A program made the translations under genes and the position numbers. A stretch of DNA of 64,000 bases from Nomia melanderi. Its lineage: Eukaryota > Arthropoda > Insecta > Hymenoptera > Halictidae. The notes beneath the pieces were generated by a model that made no database searches, was not told where the DNA came from, and saw nothing but the letters and a program-made list of their open reading frames with translations. Within the stretch, counting starts at the first letter, position 1. Each line of letters starts with the position of its first letter. The stretch lies in the NCBI RefSeq assembly GCF_051020985.1, contig NC_134999.1, positions 14,079,660 to 14,143,659 of the forward strand. Reading direction: 5' to 3'. Positions 1-10,602 of the stretch are shown one piece after another.

Positions 1-424
1 CGCAAAATGGAGCAGTTACAACACGCGGCGGACCAATCTTCTGTAACGTCATTCCCTTTTTGAGCTTGTCAGATTAGATGAGATCGTGTAATGCGCAGTG
101 CGCCGTTGACGTACCTTTCACGGTGAACGGTCCGTTCTCCGTCCATTGCGTCGGTTACAAACACCCTCCCACCCTTCCAACCCCACACGTGTTCTGATAA
201 TTTTGTGCGACGTATCGTTTGTTCGATTAAGTGTGAAGTGTGACGCGTCCTCGGTATCTGGATTTAATTAAGTGTGACGATAAAGTGATAGGAGTTACGG
301 TGTCACGATGAATCCCGCGGATTCTTTCTGCTCCCGTCTATGAAGCCTTTTACGTCGCTTCCTGGCGCTCAGTAATATTGAAGATCTCGTCCTTAAACCC
401 AGATCTTGGCGCCTCCAGATAATA
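1..424. other. Moderately CpG-rich, unassigned segment
   Basis: This stretch is richer in CpG than the sequence after it. It has only very short open frames and no recognisable gene. A minus-strand ATG at 146 runs for ten codons to a donor-like AG|GTACGT at 115/114; this could be a tiny first exon but is too short to support. It could also be the 5' untranslated region of a gene to the left. Confidence 0.3.
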
Positions 425-745
425 CTCCACATTTTCGTGTTTTCAAATCCAGATTTTCGAATTTCCGTAATTTTATATCTGGATCTTCAAATTTCCGTAT
501 TTTTCAATCTAAATTTTCAAATCTTCGAGCTTTGAAATTCTAAAGCTTTGAAATCCTCTATTTTCCTAATTTTTAAATGTTCAGAATTTCACATTTCCAA
601 ATGTTCAAGTTTTCAAGTTTCCTAAGTTTATAATGTTCGGAGTTTCAAACTTTCTAACTCTTAAATCTTCAGATCCCTAAATCTTCGAATCTTTAATTCT
701 ACGAATTTTAAAATCTTTAAATGTTCAATTTTCAAATTTTCGAGT
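425..745. repeat. Low-complexity quasi-periodic TTCAAAT tract
   Basis: About 320 bases are built from loosely repeated words such as TTTTCAAAT, TTTCCGAAT and AAATCTTCGA at a spacing of roughly 8-12 bases. The strand is strongly asymmetric, with runs of T broken by C and A. It looks like a degenerate minisatellite. No coding frame survives. Confidence 0.6.
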
Positions 746-2570
746 GATATTTCGAAATAATTAACTCAAGATTCTTTATAGACATATGTGTAGGAGAAAT
801 CTGTTCATGTGTTTTTAAATAGTACATTTATTTCTCACTTGCATTCATACCATTCCCTGCTTTAACTGTTACACGTTTAAGGTACTTACCACTGCTGCGT
901 TTACAGCGCTTTTTACTACGAGTTCACTGTTATTGTTTGCATTTGGCGTTGAAGTCTACTATTCTTGAAATACTGGAGGCTTTAGCCCGCGTGTTTAGTT
1001 ATATTTCTCTCTAAAAATTCATTTTTCAAGTGGAATTTAAAATGTTAAGAATAATAAAAGATAAATTAACTCTTAATTTATTACTTTATACATTTTCACA
1101 TTTTTATTGATTCAGAGCACTTTTTATAGTCTCATATGTTGATCAGTTTTTGTTAAATATTTGGAAACTCAGCTAAACATTCTCTTTATTAGTTTTCAAA
1201 ACTAATTGTTTACCCTGATAAATAATACTCTCCAATAGAAGATGAGAGATCACGGACTACATTTATAGAAAATAAGCCAATCGCGATTGCATTCAGAAAA
1301 GATTTACATCATGAATCTCAAAAGAGATATCTAACCTTCGTTATCCTAGAGTTAAGTAATGAAATCTTGTCAGTTTTGAGGAAAGGGTCAGAGGCTACGG
1401 AGAAACAATTACGTTTAATTTCACAGAGGTTCAGAGGAAAATGTGTTTTACGATTGTTAACAAGAATAACTTAACCCCATTGACTTTATTATTCTTCTAG
1501 TACAATCTTGCTGTTATTTCCATAAGTAACACTAATTATTTATAAATTATACTTTGAGGACTAAAAATTCTACTACATGCTTCAAAGGTTTTAAAACAAG
1601 GAGAAAAGTCAGACTAATTTATTATTAAAATCATTGTGAATAAAAATAATTTCCTTTCATGAACGCCATTTCAATATCAATATGAGTTTTAGTAGAATTA
1701 TGTTTAAAATCACGTTCCCATTTATTGAAAAATATTGATACAGGTATTTAATTGTAATTGTTATCAGCACAGATAGGTAGCAACCTTATATAAAATGTAT
1801 TGTATGTTGACACGAATCGCTTGAGTATAAAAATTAATTTTTTCGACAAGTCACTGCTCCGACTTCGGGACATTATCGGTTATTCATCGAAATTAATTTT
1901 CTGATTAGTCACCACTTTGCCATCAAATGTTCAAGCAGGTCGAGGGTGAAATGTGCTTAGTCAATACTTTTTTAAAACGATGGCAAAACATTCGAAACGA
2001 TGTATATGATTCAACACAGGATTATAAACAGCGCTCGCCATTGAAGTCGCAAAACTAATGTGAAACTTTCGACAAAGGATTGATATTTTATTTACACGGT
2101 TTGTCATTAATCATCTAAAACTTCTTCAAAGTTTATCATAATTCTGTTAGTTTCTATCTAGATTGTGAATATTTATACAATTCAATGCATATATACCACA
2201 CGAAACTTCTTTCACATGAAACTATTAATTCATTCAGAAACAAAAACCCCTGCAAATGAATTTTGCAATCTGATTGCAGAAACTAATTCGCAAACAAAAA
2301 ACTGACAATAAAAACAACAAATATCAATATTCCCGCTACTTTCAGAACTAATCAAACATTCAATCAACAATAAACAATCTCTTAAAATCACTCCAGATAC
2401 AAAAACTGACAAATTCATGACTCACCCCCAAGATTATAATCAATATCACCCAACACCACGATCAAACAATGATCTTCATGAAATCAACAGAACCGTCGCG
2501 ATCCCCTGGCAGTCCTTGCATCCCTTAAATTGTTTCCACTCGTAGTTTTCAATCTAATCAAGCCGGCTGT
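746..2570. other. AT-rich non-coding stretch
   Basis: I see no gene, no long inverted repeat and no obvious transposon end. A 62-codon minus-strand frame at 2230-2418 has no motif and is probably chance. Confidence 0.5.
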
Positions 2571-2574
2571 TTTA

Positions 2575-2995
2575 TCTCGAAGCAAAATTGCGAGCGGTAA
2601 AAGAGTTTTCCAATTTTCCACATATTACGCGGCGCACGTCAGCGCCGGTTGTATCGTCAAAGCGACGGCGTTCCCGGTGTAACGGCCGGGTTACCGGAGG
2701 TTGCAATCGCAACAGCTTTAGAGGAGAGGCGTCTCTGCGCCTGTCCTCGTCACATGTTATGCAAACATCTGGCGTTGTTCTTAGGAGCCGTGTATATGTG
2801 TGCGGCACGCGTGCCCAGGAACTTCGACCTCGGAGGTACGATTGCTTAGTCGGCGGGAAGCTGCCACGTAACCGTCGAATTAACGCGCCGATGAAAGACC
2901 ATTTCCCCCGTGATCGAAGCGCCAGCAATTTCCCCTTCGAGCAGACTTCACCGCCGCTTCGCCGCCGGCAAAATCCCCGCAACAGTTAATGGAAC
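2575..2995. other. CpG-rich island
   Basis: This is a sharp island of CpG-rich sequence in AT-rich DNA. Overlapping frames of 66-136 codons are open on both strands at once, which is expected when few A/T stop codons occur. Their products are arginine- and proline-rich and show no domain. I treat them as non-coding. The island could be a regulatory element or an old GC-rich repeat. Confidence 0.4.
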
Positions 2996-3481
2996 TGTAG
3001 CTTTTTTCGCTGAGTGTTATCGATGATGTTGACGCCCCGCAAATATTGTTTCCTTGCGCTCCCCGGTGTCACGTTGTGGGATGAGATAAGAAGCTTTCGT
3101 TGTTTAGCCACCGATGATAGGATAGCTGATCCTGTGGTGAACGGAAGCTGATGAATTCCTTGAAGACCCTTTCTGGTTGTTCATCAGATCGTTCTCTTTG
3201 GTGATTGTGCTGATTCCGTTGATAGGATGATGATTGACACGGTGTATTAACCCTTTCCTGATCGGAAACTTTTAGGGAAAGTACATTTACTTTCGCAATA
3301 TACGTTCACTTATCATTTTTAAATGACATATTTGAGAACTGTTATTCTAACTTGATGTTAAACTGGTGGTTCATATTTTATTATATATAAGTTTATAAGC
3401 TTCAAGGCGATGACACCGGGAATTAAAAATAAGATCCTATAATATCGTGTTAAAATGTAACATATATGAATGTTACTTAAT

Positions 3482-3655
3482 TCTTTCAAGTCTAAATTGA
3501 ATATTATTTTTCTGTTGTCAGTTATAGTGCTTTAGAGTAAACGTGAACATTGAGTGAGCGTGAAAGGCTTTCCTTTTTCAGACGAATTATGAACAACGGA
3601 ATAGTTCTGTCGAGTGCACTTGTGAAGGAAATTATAGTGCAAGAGGTTAAACTTT
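3482..3655 (+). repeat. Dispersed repeat family D, copy 1
   Basis: This segment aligns by eye with 20130-20290 over about 160 bases. Shared landmarks are an AATTGAATA..AT.TTTCTGTT word, a TTATA..CTTTA.AGTAA word and a TTCTCCTTT/TTTCCTTTTT tract near the right side. Both copies end close to a GGTTAA word, which suggests a TTAA-type MITE, but I could not define matching termini. The copies are old and diverged. Confidence 0.45.
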
Positions 3656-4921
3656 TAACTGCGTGTTGTTCAAACATGAGCGTTCGTGAAAGCGCAATTT
3701 GAGACGGATTAATGTTATAAACGCTGTGTAATGATATTGATTTAATATTGTACAGTTTGTGCTAATACGCATTTGCGCGAGTTAACTCGTTGTTCCGAAT
3801 TAAGAGATTAATCCTTCACAGACTTCGAGCTTCGAAATTTGAAATTGAATGTTCTGCATGAATAATTGAATGTTTCAAATAAGGAAATATTATTACATGG
3901 TTTCTTTCTTTTCTTGCATTTAAGGCTTCTATGCATAATTCAGTTTCTCATGGAAAGAATTCTTGCAAGTTTCAACATTTCCCGCTTATAAAGTTTTAAT
4001 CTTGAAGCAATAATTTTCTATAGAAATCAAATAAAAGAAAATGAGATGGTGTTATAATATTTATTCCTAAAAGAATTTTTCTGTAAGATCATTATTCGTG
4101 CAATAAGTACTGTTTTGTTGCTGTTTTATTTTAGGAAAATAATTCTGAACTGATTCCATAATAATATAATAGACTTGTGGTAAAGTGTATCGAATATCGC
4201 GTAAAATAAATTCAGTTTAGTTAATTCCGTTCGAATAATTTACATTCAACTGTTCAACCTTTCGCCTATCGACCTCTATAACAAGTAAATATTACAGTTT
4301 AATGTATAAATTGGAAACTGTTCGAAATTGTAGGGAATTGTTAAAATCTACCTGACAAAGGTGGTCACCGACGATAGATGATATGTTCGTGTAACATATA
4401 CGAAACGATGTATTCTCTATTACTCAATAGCTTCGTTATAATAGATTTGGTTTATTTTCCGTGCACCTGTAATTGTAATATATGTATCTATGTATTGTAT
4501 ATGTTACCTATCGTATATCCGTATAGCGTATAACACAATAGTATTCTCGAAATAAAGGGTACGGTGGGATGAGTGATATTAAATCTCCAACAGTTGTTAT
4601 TTAATCTGAAAATCTAATTATAATAATTTTTCAATTGAAATTTAAAGATTCGTTGGGCATGCTATGATACAATAATAGCAATCTATTCGAAAGTTTTATC
4701 ATCTCTTCTTACAAACATATATTTGTTATTACAACATGTATTCCACTATTCTGATATTTAGTAAACAATTCATTACATTGTTCTGACTTTACTGTCAACT
4801 TCCTGAGTTTCAACCACCAAGAGGTATTCAAGGAAAACGTTCGCTTGGCATCATTAAATGTTAAACAATATATTATTATAATGATATACAGACACACGAA
4901 AACTTTTAACGAAAAGACTTG

Positions 4922-4975
4922 ACGATAATAATAACAGTAATAACAATAAATAATAATAATACAATAATATTATAT
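4922..4975. repeat. AAT/ATA-rich microsatellite
   Basis: Interrupted ATAATAATA trinucleotide-like repeats are seen. Apparent short frames across it are repeat-derived. Confidence 0.7.
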
Positions 4976-5189
4976 AAATCCATTCGAAATATATTTCATT
5001 CAGCGATTCCGTTGAAATCAAACTTATACACCTCCGAAGATTTGATTCTCCTGCAAAGAAACATCCCCCAAATCGCGTTAACAAAATAAATCATAAAAGG
5101 ATTACACGATTTCTTTTCTTTCTCGTCTAACATTGAGAGGATCGACGGGTCAGCCGTCTAAATCCTGCTCACACCGGTTCCACGGGGAT

Positions 5190-5465
5190 AGACAGTAATC
5201 GCTTCTTAGGTCAATCTTAAACTGTAAAGTTGTACGCACGACTATCCGCGCACCATAGTCCCTTGGACTCACTCGCGCACCTGCCAGGCGCCGAGCCGCA
5301 CCGCGCCGCGAAGCTATATCTCTGGAATTTCAAACTCGGCATCGCGTGGCCGACAAGGATAGAAAGACCTAATTACACCTCGTTCCTGGAGAATTGTACG
5401 AATACGTACACAATCCGCTTAAGACGCCTTAACTATTCCAGGATTTGTACCGGCGTCCTCTAACT
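5190..5465. other. CpG-rich island
   Basis: A short CpG-rich block carries a 77-codon plus-strand frame (5230-5463) with no recognised domain, signal peptide or good start context. It is considered non-coding. It resembles the other islands in base composition. Confidence 0.35.
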
Positions 5466-5660
5466 GTCGAGATTCGTTTAAGGACTCTGTCCGGTCTGTC
5501 TCAATCACCGACGGTTCCCTGTTATACATCCAGCAACTATGATATCATCCTGCAGATAGAAATTCGCCGGCAATGAGACATGCCGAATTCCATTACTCCC
5601 AGACAGAGCAATTCTCGGCTGACGGCTAGGGACTGGGGAACTATGTGGAATGGTGTAGAC

Positions 5661-5740
5661 CAGGCTTGTCCAACCCGCGGCCCGCAGACCGCATGCGGCC
5701 CAAGGTTTTGAATGCGGCCCAATAGAAGACCATAAGCTTA
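5661..5740 (+). mobile_element. hAT transposon terminal fragment (GTF2IRD2/Zaphod-like)
   Basis: The block starts CAGGCTTGTCCAACCCGCGG and continues with the words GCATGCGGCCC and GAATGCGGCCC. From memory, this order of a CAGG..GTCCAA end followed by repeated GCGGCCC words is characteristic of hAT elements related to the vertebrate Charlie8/Zaphod group, whose transposase gave rise to GTF2IRD2-like genes. Homology appears to fade after about 5740. I found no matching right end (a TTGGACA..CCTG-type sequence) and no transposase frame, so this is a single end of a decayed or truncated copy. Confidence 0.6.
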
Positions 5741-6054
5741 CAAACGTCACGAGATTATGATTAATCAGTTCACTGCGTTCGACAAGTATAAACGTCATCT
5801 TAACACATTGTACGCCTGCTAAATTTCAGCCAGTACAAACGCGAGCGTCGGTGATTATACTAATAGATTTTTAAACATCAATCAAGCCGAAATTTCTAAC
5901 TTGCGAAAAAGAATAAGGAATTCGATCTTGTGATGTTACTTTGGATTTGTGTTATACATATCTAAAATGATACATGAACGTAGGATTAGCAGTTACACGA
6001 TACACTAAAAATCCCGCATTATCACGAGGCCGGCGCGCAATGTGTTAAAACTCT

Positions 6055-6298
6055 TTAACATGTTCGCTAATAGCGTCACATATTTGTGACGGCCGTAATC
6101 CTGTTTTACATAATGAAAATGAAATTAGTCCTATAGATATTGTTATTAGAAATTATAAACTACGACATTATACTTAGAAACTCGACGACTCGTTTCAGTT
6201 TCATTTTTCTAATATTTTGTTTAGAAGATTTATTAGATTGAAGAAAATATAATTAAGGAGACCGTCATTGAAATAAGCGTTGATAGCGAACGTGTTAA
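6055..6298 (+). mobile_element. TTAA-flanked MITE, family A, copy 1
   Basis: The element starts TTAACATGTTCGCTA and ends with the near-inverse TAGCGAACGTGTTAA. It is about 244 bp with no coding capacity. The ends share the TTAA target preference known for piggyBac-type transposition. A second copy in the opposite orientation lies at 53622-53859 and shares internal words, including CATTTTCATTATGTAAAACA on the complementary strand. It is a non-autonomous element that would depend on a transposase elsewhere. Confidence 0.75.
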
Positions 6299-7669
6299 AG
6301 GTTAACAGTTCAGAAATATTGACTCCGCGGAGAAATGTCTTTTTATCATTTGCGATTGTGTGATTAATATTGAATATTTTCGGTTTGGAATCTTCTTTAC
6401 TTTTGGCGAAATTCTCTTCTTTTCATATTTTATTATGGACATTGTGATGCGGATACTCGTGTGAATACTTATTTTAATGGCAACACGTATACGATTGTGT
6501 TTCAGTTAACTTGAAATAAATAATATTTTAATAAAGGAGGTTAATACCGGTTTGATACCATATAAAAGTTTGATTTGTATTTAACAATAGCGTTTGTTAT
6601 TCATTTTACTTTGTTGTCTGTGGCCGAACATTTTATTTTACTGTTATTTTCATTTCGTTTGTGTGCCACCTTTACATTTATAATAGTTTCATTCTCTTTC
6701 CTCCCTGATATGGGAGTTCATTTGGTTTGCTTCGTCCTGTGCAATGAAAACAGTATTTTCATTGTTAACATATTTAATGAATAATGCTATTGCAGTATTT
6801 ATTATATTCATTGTTGAAAATTTCGAAATTACATTTTTATTTTACAATCAGATTGTAGATAAAACTTCATTTTATACAATACGATTTTATGACGAAACTG
6901 CTTGATATTATTCACAAAAAATCTATATAGGTTTTAATGTAAATGTTTCAATAAAGATGCTTATCTTATTATTATTAAGAAAATGTAATATCACATATTC
7001 ATAATTAATATTCAGACTGAAGAAATAAGTACAAATAAGCATAAATTTCAAAATACATTTTCAACGACTATTAATCTTTGTCAGAATAATGTTCATGATT
7101 TGCTGAACAAATTTCAAATAAAACTGACCCAGTAATCGATAAAAGGAGAATTGACGGGCATAGTTCACCAGTGGCCCAGTTATCGAAAATCTTTCGCGCG
7201 ATACAGGAAAGTGATAAATGGCGTAAGATTAGCACAAAGAACTGTCAATTCCGTTTTTTTGCCACAGAAAATAAACAAAAAAGCGATAAAGTGAAGTAAA
7301 TTCTACTCGTCACGTTTCTACATTTATAAAATCAAAATTACCTGGATTTCTCGTTGGTTCTTTCGAGATTAATCTTAAACAATGGATAACTTTTTAATGA
7401 AGTGTTCATTTAAAATATAAATGTAATCTCACGAAACCTTTCATAATATTTTACCGAGTACTGAGATTTAGAAACCTACTAATTGTATAAGAGCATCAAA
7501 TCCACTGTGTAGTAATTAAAATATTTATTCCGTATAATCCGCTTCAATCACCTATAAACTTCCAGTTTACTGGCTCTTTGAAGTAAATGATACGACTCGT
7601 TAACGCTAGAATTACCGATCAATCGAAGTTACTGTTTCAACTAATTGTTAACTAAGACCACTTTCTTTT
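6299..7669. other. AT-rich non-coding stretch
   Basis: No recognisable gene is present. A 69-codon hydrophobic plus-strand frame at 6575-6784 is phenylalanine- and isoleucine-rich, as expected from T-rich DNA, and has no donor or acceptor that would make it an exon. Confidence 0.45.
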
Positions 7670-7691
7670 CCGTTCCAGGTCTCGAGAGCAC

Positions 7692-7704
7692 GCCGCCATC
7701 TTGG
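7692..7704 (-). promoter_or_regulatory. YY1/Pho-like motif
   Basis: The plus strand reads GCCGCCATCTTGG, which on the minus strand is the YY1-type CAAGATGGCGGC. YY1, and its insect counterpart Pho, bind a core GCCAT. The motif lies 13 bases after an acceptor-like pyrimidine tract ending CCAG at 7678. Whether it is bound is unknown. Confidence 0.4.
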
Positions 7705-8092
7705 AAACGCTCAACAGTCGCCACCAATCCCCGATACCGTAAAAACTAATGGAATACGAAGACCGGACAGGCGAATTAACGATCGATTAATGTGTTCTAT
7801 GACGCCTGCTTAATAGCCCGTGATCGAGCCGGCCCGTGATGCACGCGAACAACTGCACGATTTCCCGCAGAGCTTAATTTAAATGGACAGCCAGGAAGAG
7901 TCCATTTGTTCGTTTTAATTCGTAACGGTGTGTAAGTGTTAAACTCGCAATTCACCGCTTGCGAAAGAGAAACGAAGAGAGGGGCAATAAAAAAAAATCA
8001 ACAACCGGCGTAAAGTGGCAACATATTTTTCCGGGACAGTGTCATCAAGCATCTATAAATCAAACTTCGTGCGACAGTTCCGTTAAAGGCGT

Positions 8093-8103
8093 CCGCCATC
8101 TTG
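8093..8103 (-). promoter_or_regulatory. Second YY1/Pho-like motif
   Basis: CCGCCATCTTG repeats the core of the motif at 7692, in the same orientation and about 400 bases on. Two close matches to one motif just upstream of the candidate first exon fit a promoter region. This is inference from sequence only. Confidence 0.4.
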
Positions 8104-8169
8104 TCGTGTCCAGCGGAACAAGAAACCGATTTCCCGCGCAACGTTCCACAACAAGATACATTTAAATTA

Positions 8170-9097
8170 ACCAAAAAAGGTGTCTTCGTGATAATCGAGG
8201 CTAGTCAACGATCCCGATCGATCAGGAATGATGACTAAAGCGGATCCAGGTATCTGAATCCAGTGAAACCAACCGAGTGGCACGCGCATCCGAAGAACCC
8301 CGGAGTCCGAGAACCGCGGGGCCGATTCTCCGACGATATTAAAACTCTAGGGGATCGAAATTACGGACGCCGCCGGTAAAACCGTACAAATGGATTCGAC
8401 GAATCGATAATGCACAATTGTAAATCCTGGCCCCGAAGCGAGCCGCGTGTCTGATGAATAATACAATTCCTCTGGTCGCGTTTGGATCCTCGCCCTCTCC
8501 CCGGTCGCCCGGGGAAAAGCTCCGGATAGAATCGTAGAATCCTTATCGGCAGACGACCCGGCGCGATCGCAGACTTTGCTACTAGTGTACTGGCGGGTGC
8601 GTGAAATCTACGTTGCCACTAAAACTTTAGACAGATTTCGTGTCGCGACTGGTATCGCGGATTGTGCTTCGGTGATTCAGCGGGGAACCCGACGAGCGAC
8701 GATTTTCCAGTGACGAATCGATCGGGACGAAAATTTACAGGCCTTCGAGGAACATATTGGAACTCGTCGAAGATCAGTGAAACGGTGGGTGTTGACCCAC
8801 TGGTCTGGTTGCATGAGAAGTGGGAAAACGGGAGCGACGCGCGCCGAATTGAATTGCAAAGGCTCGATCAGTTATAGTTTTCGGCCGTGGCTCGCGTACG
8901 AATCGGAAAGGTAAATCTCGGCAACGCAGCATGACAGTGATGTGGGTGTATTTGGATCCTCGTGTCACAGTTTTCCTTCGATCTCTGTGAGTAACTGGCG
9001 CGGCGGCGGGGGCACGAGGCGCGCAACGCTCGTTGACGCTCCTGGGAGAGGAAGAACAGATACCAGAGGAATCCAAGGGGACGAAGAGCGTGACAGC
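8170..9097 (+). promoter_or_regulatory. CpG-rich putative promoter and 5' untranslated region
   Basis: About 0.9 kb of CpG-rich sequence leads directly to the ATG of the candidate signal-peptide exon. Several frames are open here on both strands (8662-8877 plus, 8774-9232 minus), but none shows a domain, so I read them as composition effects. I could not fix a transcription start site and no clear TATA box is seen. A transcript would need to begin somewhere in this block to use the donor at 9167/9168. Confidence 0.4.
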
Positions 9098-9167
9098 ATG
9101 AGGGAGCATCCGGGAAGGTGGCTGCATGTCGTGCTGTCGTTGATCACGTTTCTTTCGCGCCAAACCG
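9098..9167 (+). CDS. Candidate first coding exon with signal peptide (partial gene)
   Basis: The ATG at 9098 has a good context (GACAGCATGA). It opens 23 codons with the layout of a secretory signal: a basic start MREHPGRW, a hydrophobic core LHVVLSLITFL, then the polar SRQT. The frame reaches G|GTGAGT, a strong splice donor, so the exon would end at 9167 in phase 1. A signal-peptide exon followed by a phase-1 intron is common in secreted and cell-surface proteins such as immunoglobulin-superfamily receptors, but the family cannot be named from this exon. The frame is also open upstream from an ATG at 8942; I prefer 9098 because only that start gives a signal peptide. No convincing next exon was found in the window, so the following intron may be very long. 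It could still be a chance frame. Confidence 0.45.
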
Positions 9168-9614
9168 GTGAGTTTGCAGTCTCTTTCATTCGGATGACGT
9201 GGGTAATGTCGATTGAGGAAATCGGTCGTCATGTAGGAAGTTTTTCTGGTATGTTTTTTTTTGTGAACACTGCGATCGATTAGAATTTAGGTGAAATAAA
9301 CAGGATTCGGAATCTGCTGAATCATGTGATGCAGGTGTTCCTTGATTTAAATGCACTTTACAATTTTGGTGGAATGTGAATATTTCGGGGAGTTCTGGAA
9401 AGTTTGTAACTAATGTTTTGGCGTTAAATTAATTGGCTGCAATTTAGGAGTGTTTAAATATTGATTATGAAATTCGTAAGAGTATGAAGAATGAAGGGTT
9501 AGTTGGAAAGTGGATTTTAATAGTATCTCTGTTAATGAAATATACTACAGAACTTCAATGAAAACAGTTGATTTCAGAAACCAGGGAAAATCAAGGGAAA
9601 ATTTTAACAATGGT

Positions 9615-9867
9615 CTATAATTTGCTTTAAATTCAAAAACATTCATATTGAAGATAATAGTGGCTTTACAACGGGAAGTAGTATATTCATGCCTTAAACT
9701 ATGATTGCTTTAAATTCAAAAAGATTCATGTTGAAGATGATAGTGGCTTTAGAAAGGGAAATAGTATATTCATGCCTTAAACTATGATTGCTTTAAATTC
9801 AAAAAGATTCATGTTTAAGATGCTAGTTCCTTTACAAACGGGAGTAATATATTCATACCTTAAACTT
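9615..9867 (+). repeat. Three-copy tandem repeat, 83-bp unit
   Basis: The word TTGCTTTAAATTCAAAAA recurs at 9622, 9705 and 9788, an exact 83-base spacing. Each unit also contains an ATTCATRTT..AAGATR.TAGT segment and ends ATTCAT.CCTTAAACT. Units 1 and 2 are most alike; unit 3 is more diverged. No coding frame is kept. Confidence 0.85.
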
Positions 9868-10229
9868 TGTTTAAACTTTTACACAATCCACTTCTATAAA
9901 ATTCACTATTCTCTTGTAGAGATTGAATAAACCGTCTTCTACTGTAGAATGATGTAATTAGAATTCCTTCATCAACTCCTGCTCCATATTTACACTTGAA
10001 CGTTTCATTTTCACGGCGTTCCGTGATCTCGACGAATTTTTCGTCTGGGTCCTTGACGTGGCAAATTTATCACAAGAGTTCACAGCATCGCGGAACACTG
10101 ACAGATAAGAAACTCCGAGTGCTTTCGCAATTATGGAAAGCCAGGCATTCCAGCAAGGCGTTCTTGAAAGTGTTTAATCGCTATCGCGTTCTAGTTGATT
10201 TCCATACAATGAATGGATTCATGAATAAA

Positions 10230-10345
10230 GGAGATCGCCAGAGATCTCTATTGAAGGCAACCTGCCAACAATTCCGACGGAACGAAACCGCTATCGATGT
10301 ATGGAAGAATTTATAATGCCGATGATTGAAGTGAGCTGAAGTGAA
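10230..10345 (+). repeat. Diverged dispersed repeat, partner of 13050-13170
   Basis: The segment contains CTGCCAACAATTCCGAC, then CCGCTATCGA, then GTA.GAATTTATAAT. and CGATGA. The same order and spacing is found at 13050-13170. Frames of about 100 codons overlap both places but differ in sequence and show no domain, so I read this as an old non-coding duplication. Confidence 0.4.
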
Positions 10346-10411
10346 ATCGCGGTAGCAATAAATAGAATATGCATTAGGAAACATGTGTAATACAGCAACG
10401 ACAGCTAAACT

Positions 10412-10602
10412 GTTAACCCTCTAGAGGGCCAATTTTTTCCGTGACTGTAAAAAAAGTCTGTGTAGTATAAAATTAAGAAATTAACAAATTAACGATGCAT
10501 TAAGAAAATACTCGTTTTAATAATTCTATGAAAACGACTATATCTTGTAATTTGTAAATTACAATGACGAACTTCCACGTCTGAGCGTATAAAGGTTTAA
10601 GT
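10412..10602. mobile_element. Possible decayed TTAA MITE
   Basis: A TTAACCCTCTAGAGGGC start near 10412 and a GCGTATAAAGGTTTAA end near 10602 could be degenerate inverted termini. The match is only partial and the interior matches nothing else seen here. Confidence 0.25.

Larger units (their letters stand above)
2996..5189. other. AT-rich non-coding stretch with repeat remnants
   Basis: No gene is recognisable. A MITE-like TTAACCCTTT start lies at 3247, without a matching partner end. The segment around 3482-3655 belongs to a dispersed repeat, and an AAT-rich microsatellite lies at 4922-4975. Confidence 0.45.

Noticed and set aside
115..146. Minus-strand ATG followed by ten codons and AG|GTACGT
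   Set aside because: It has a good donor and start context but is too short to tell from chance.
6575..6784. 69-codon hydrophobic frame that looks like a membrane protein
   Set aside because: T-rich DNA gives phenylalanine- and isoleucine-rich frames by chance; there are no exon signals.
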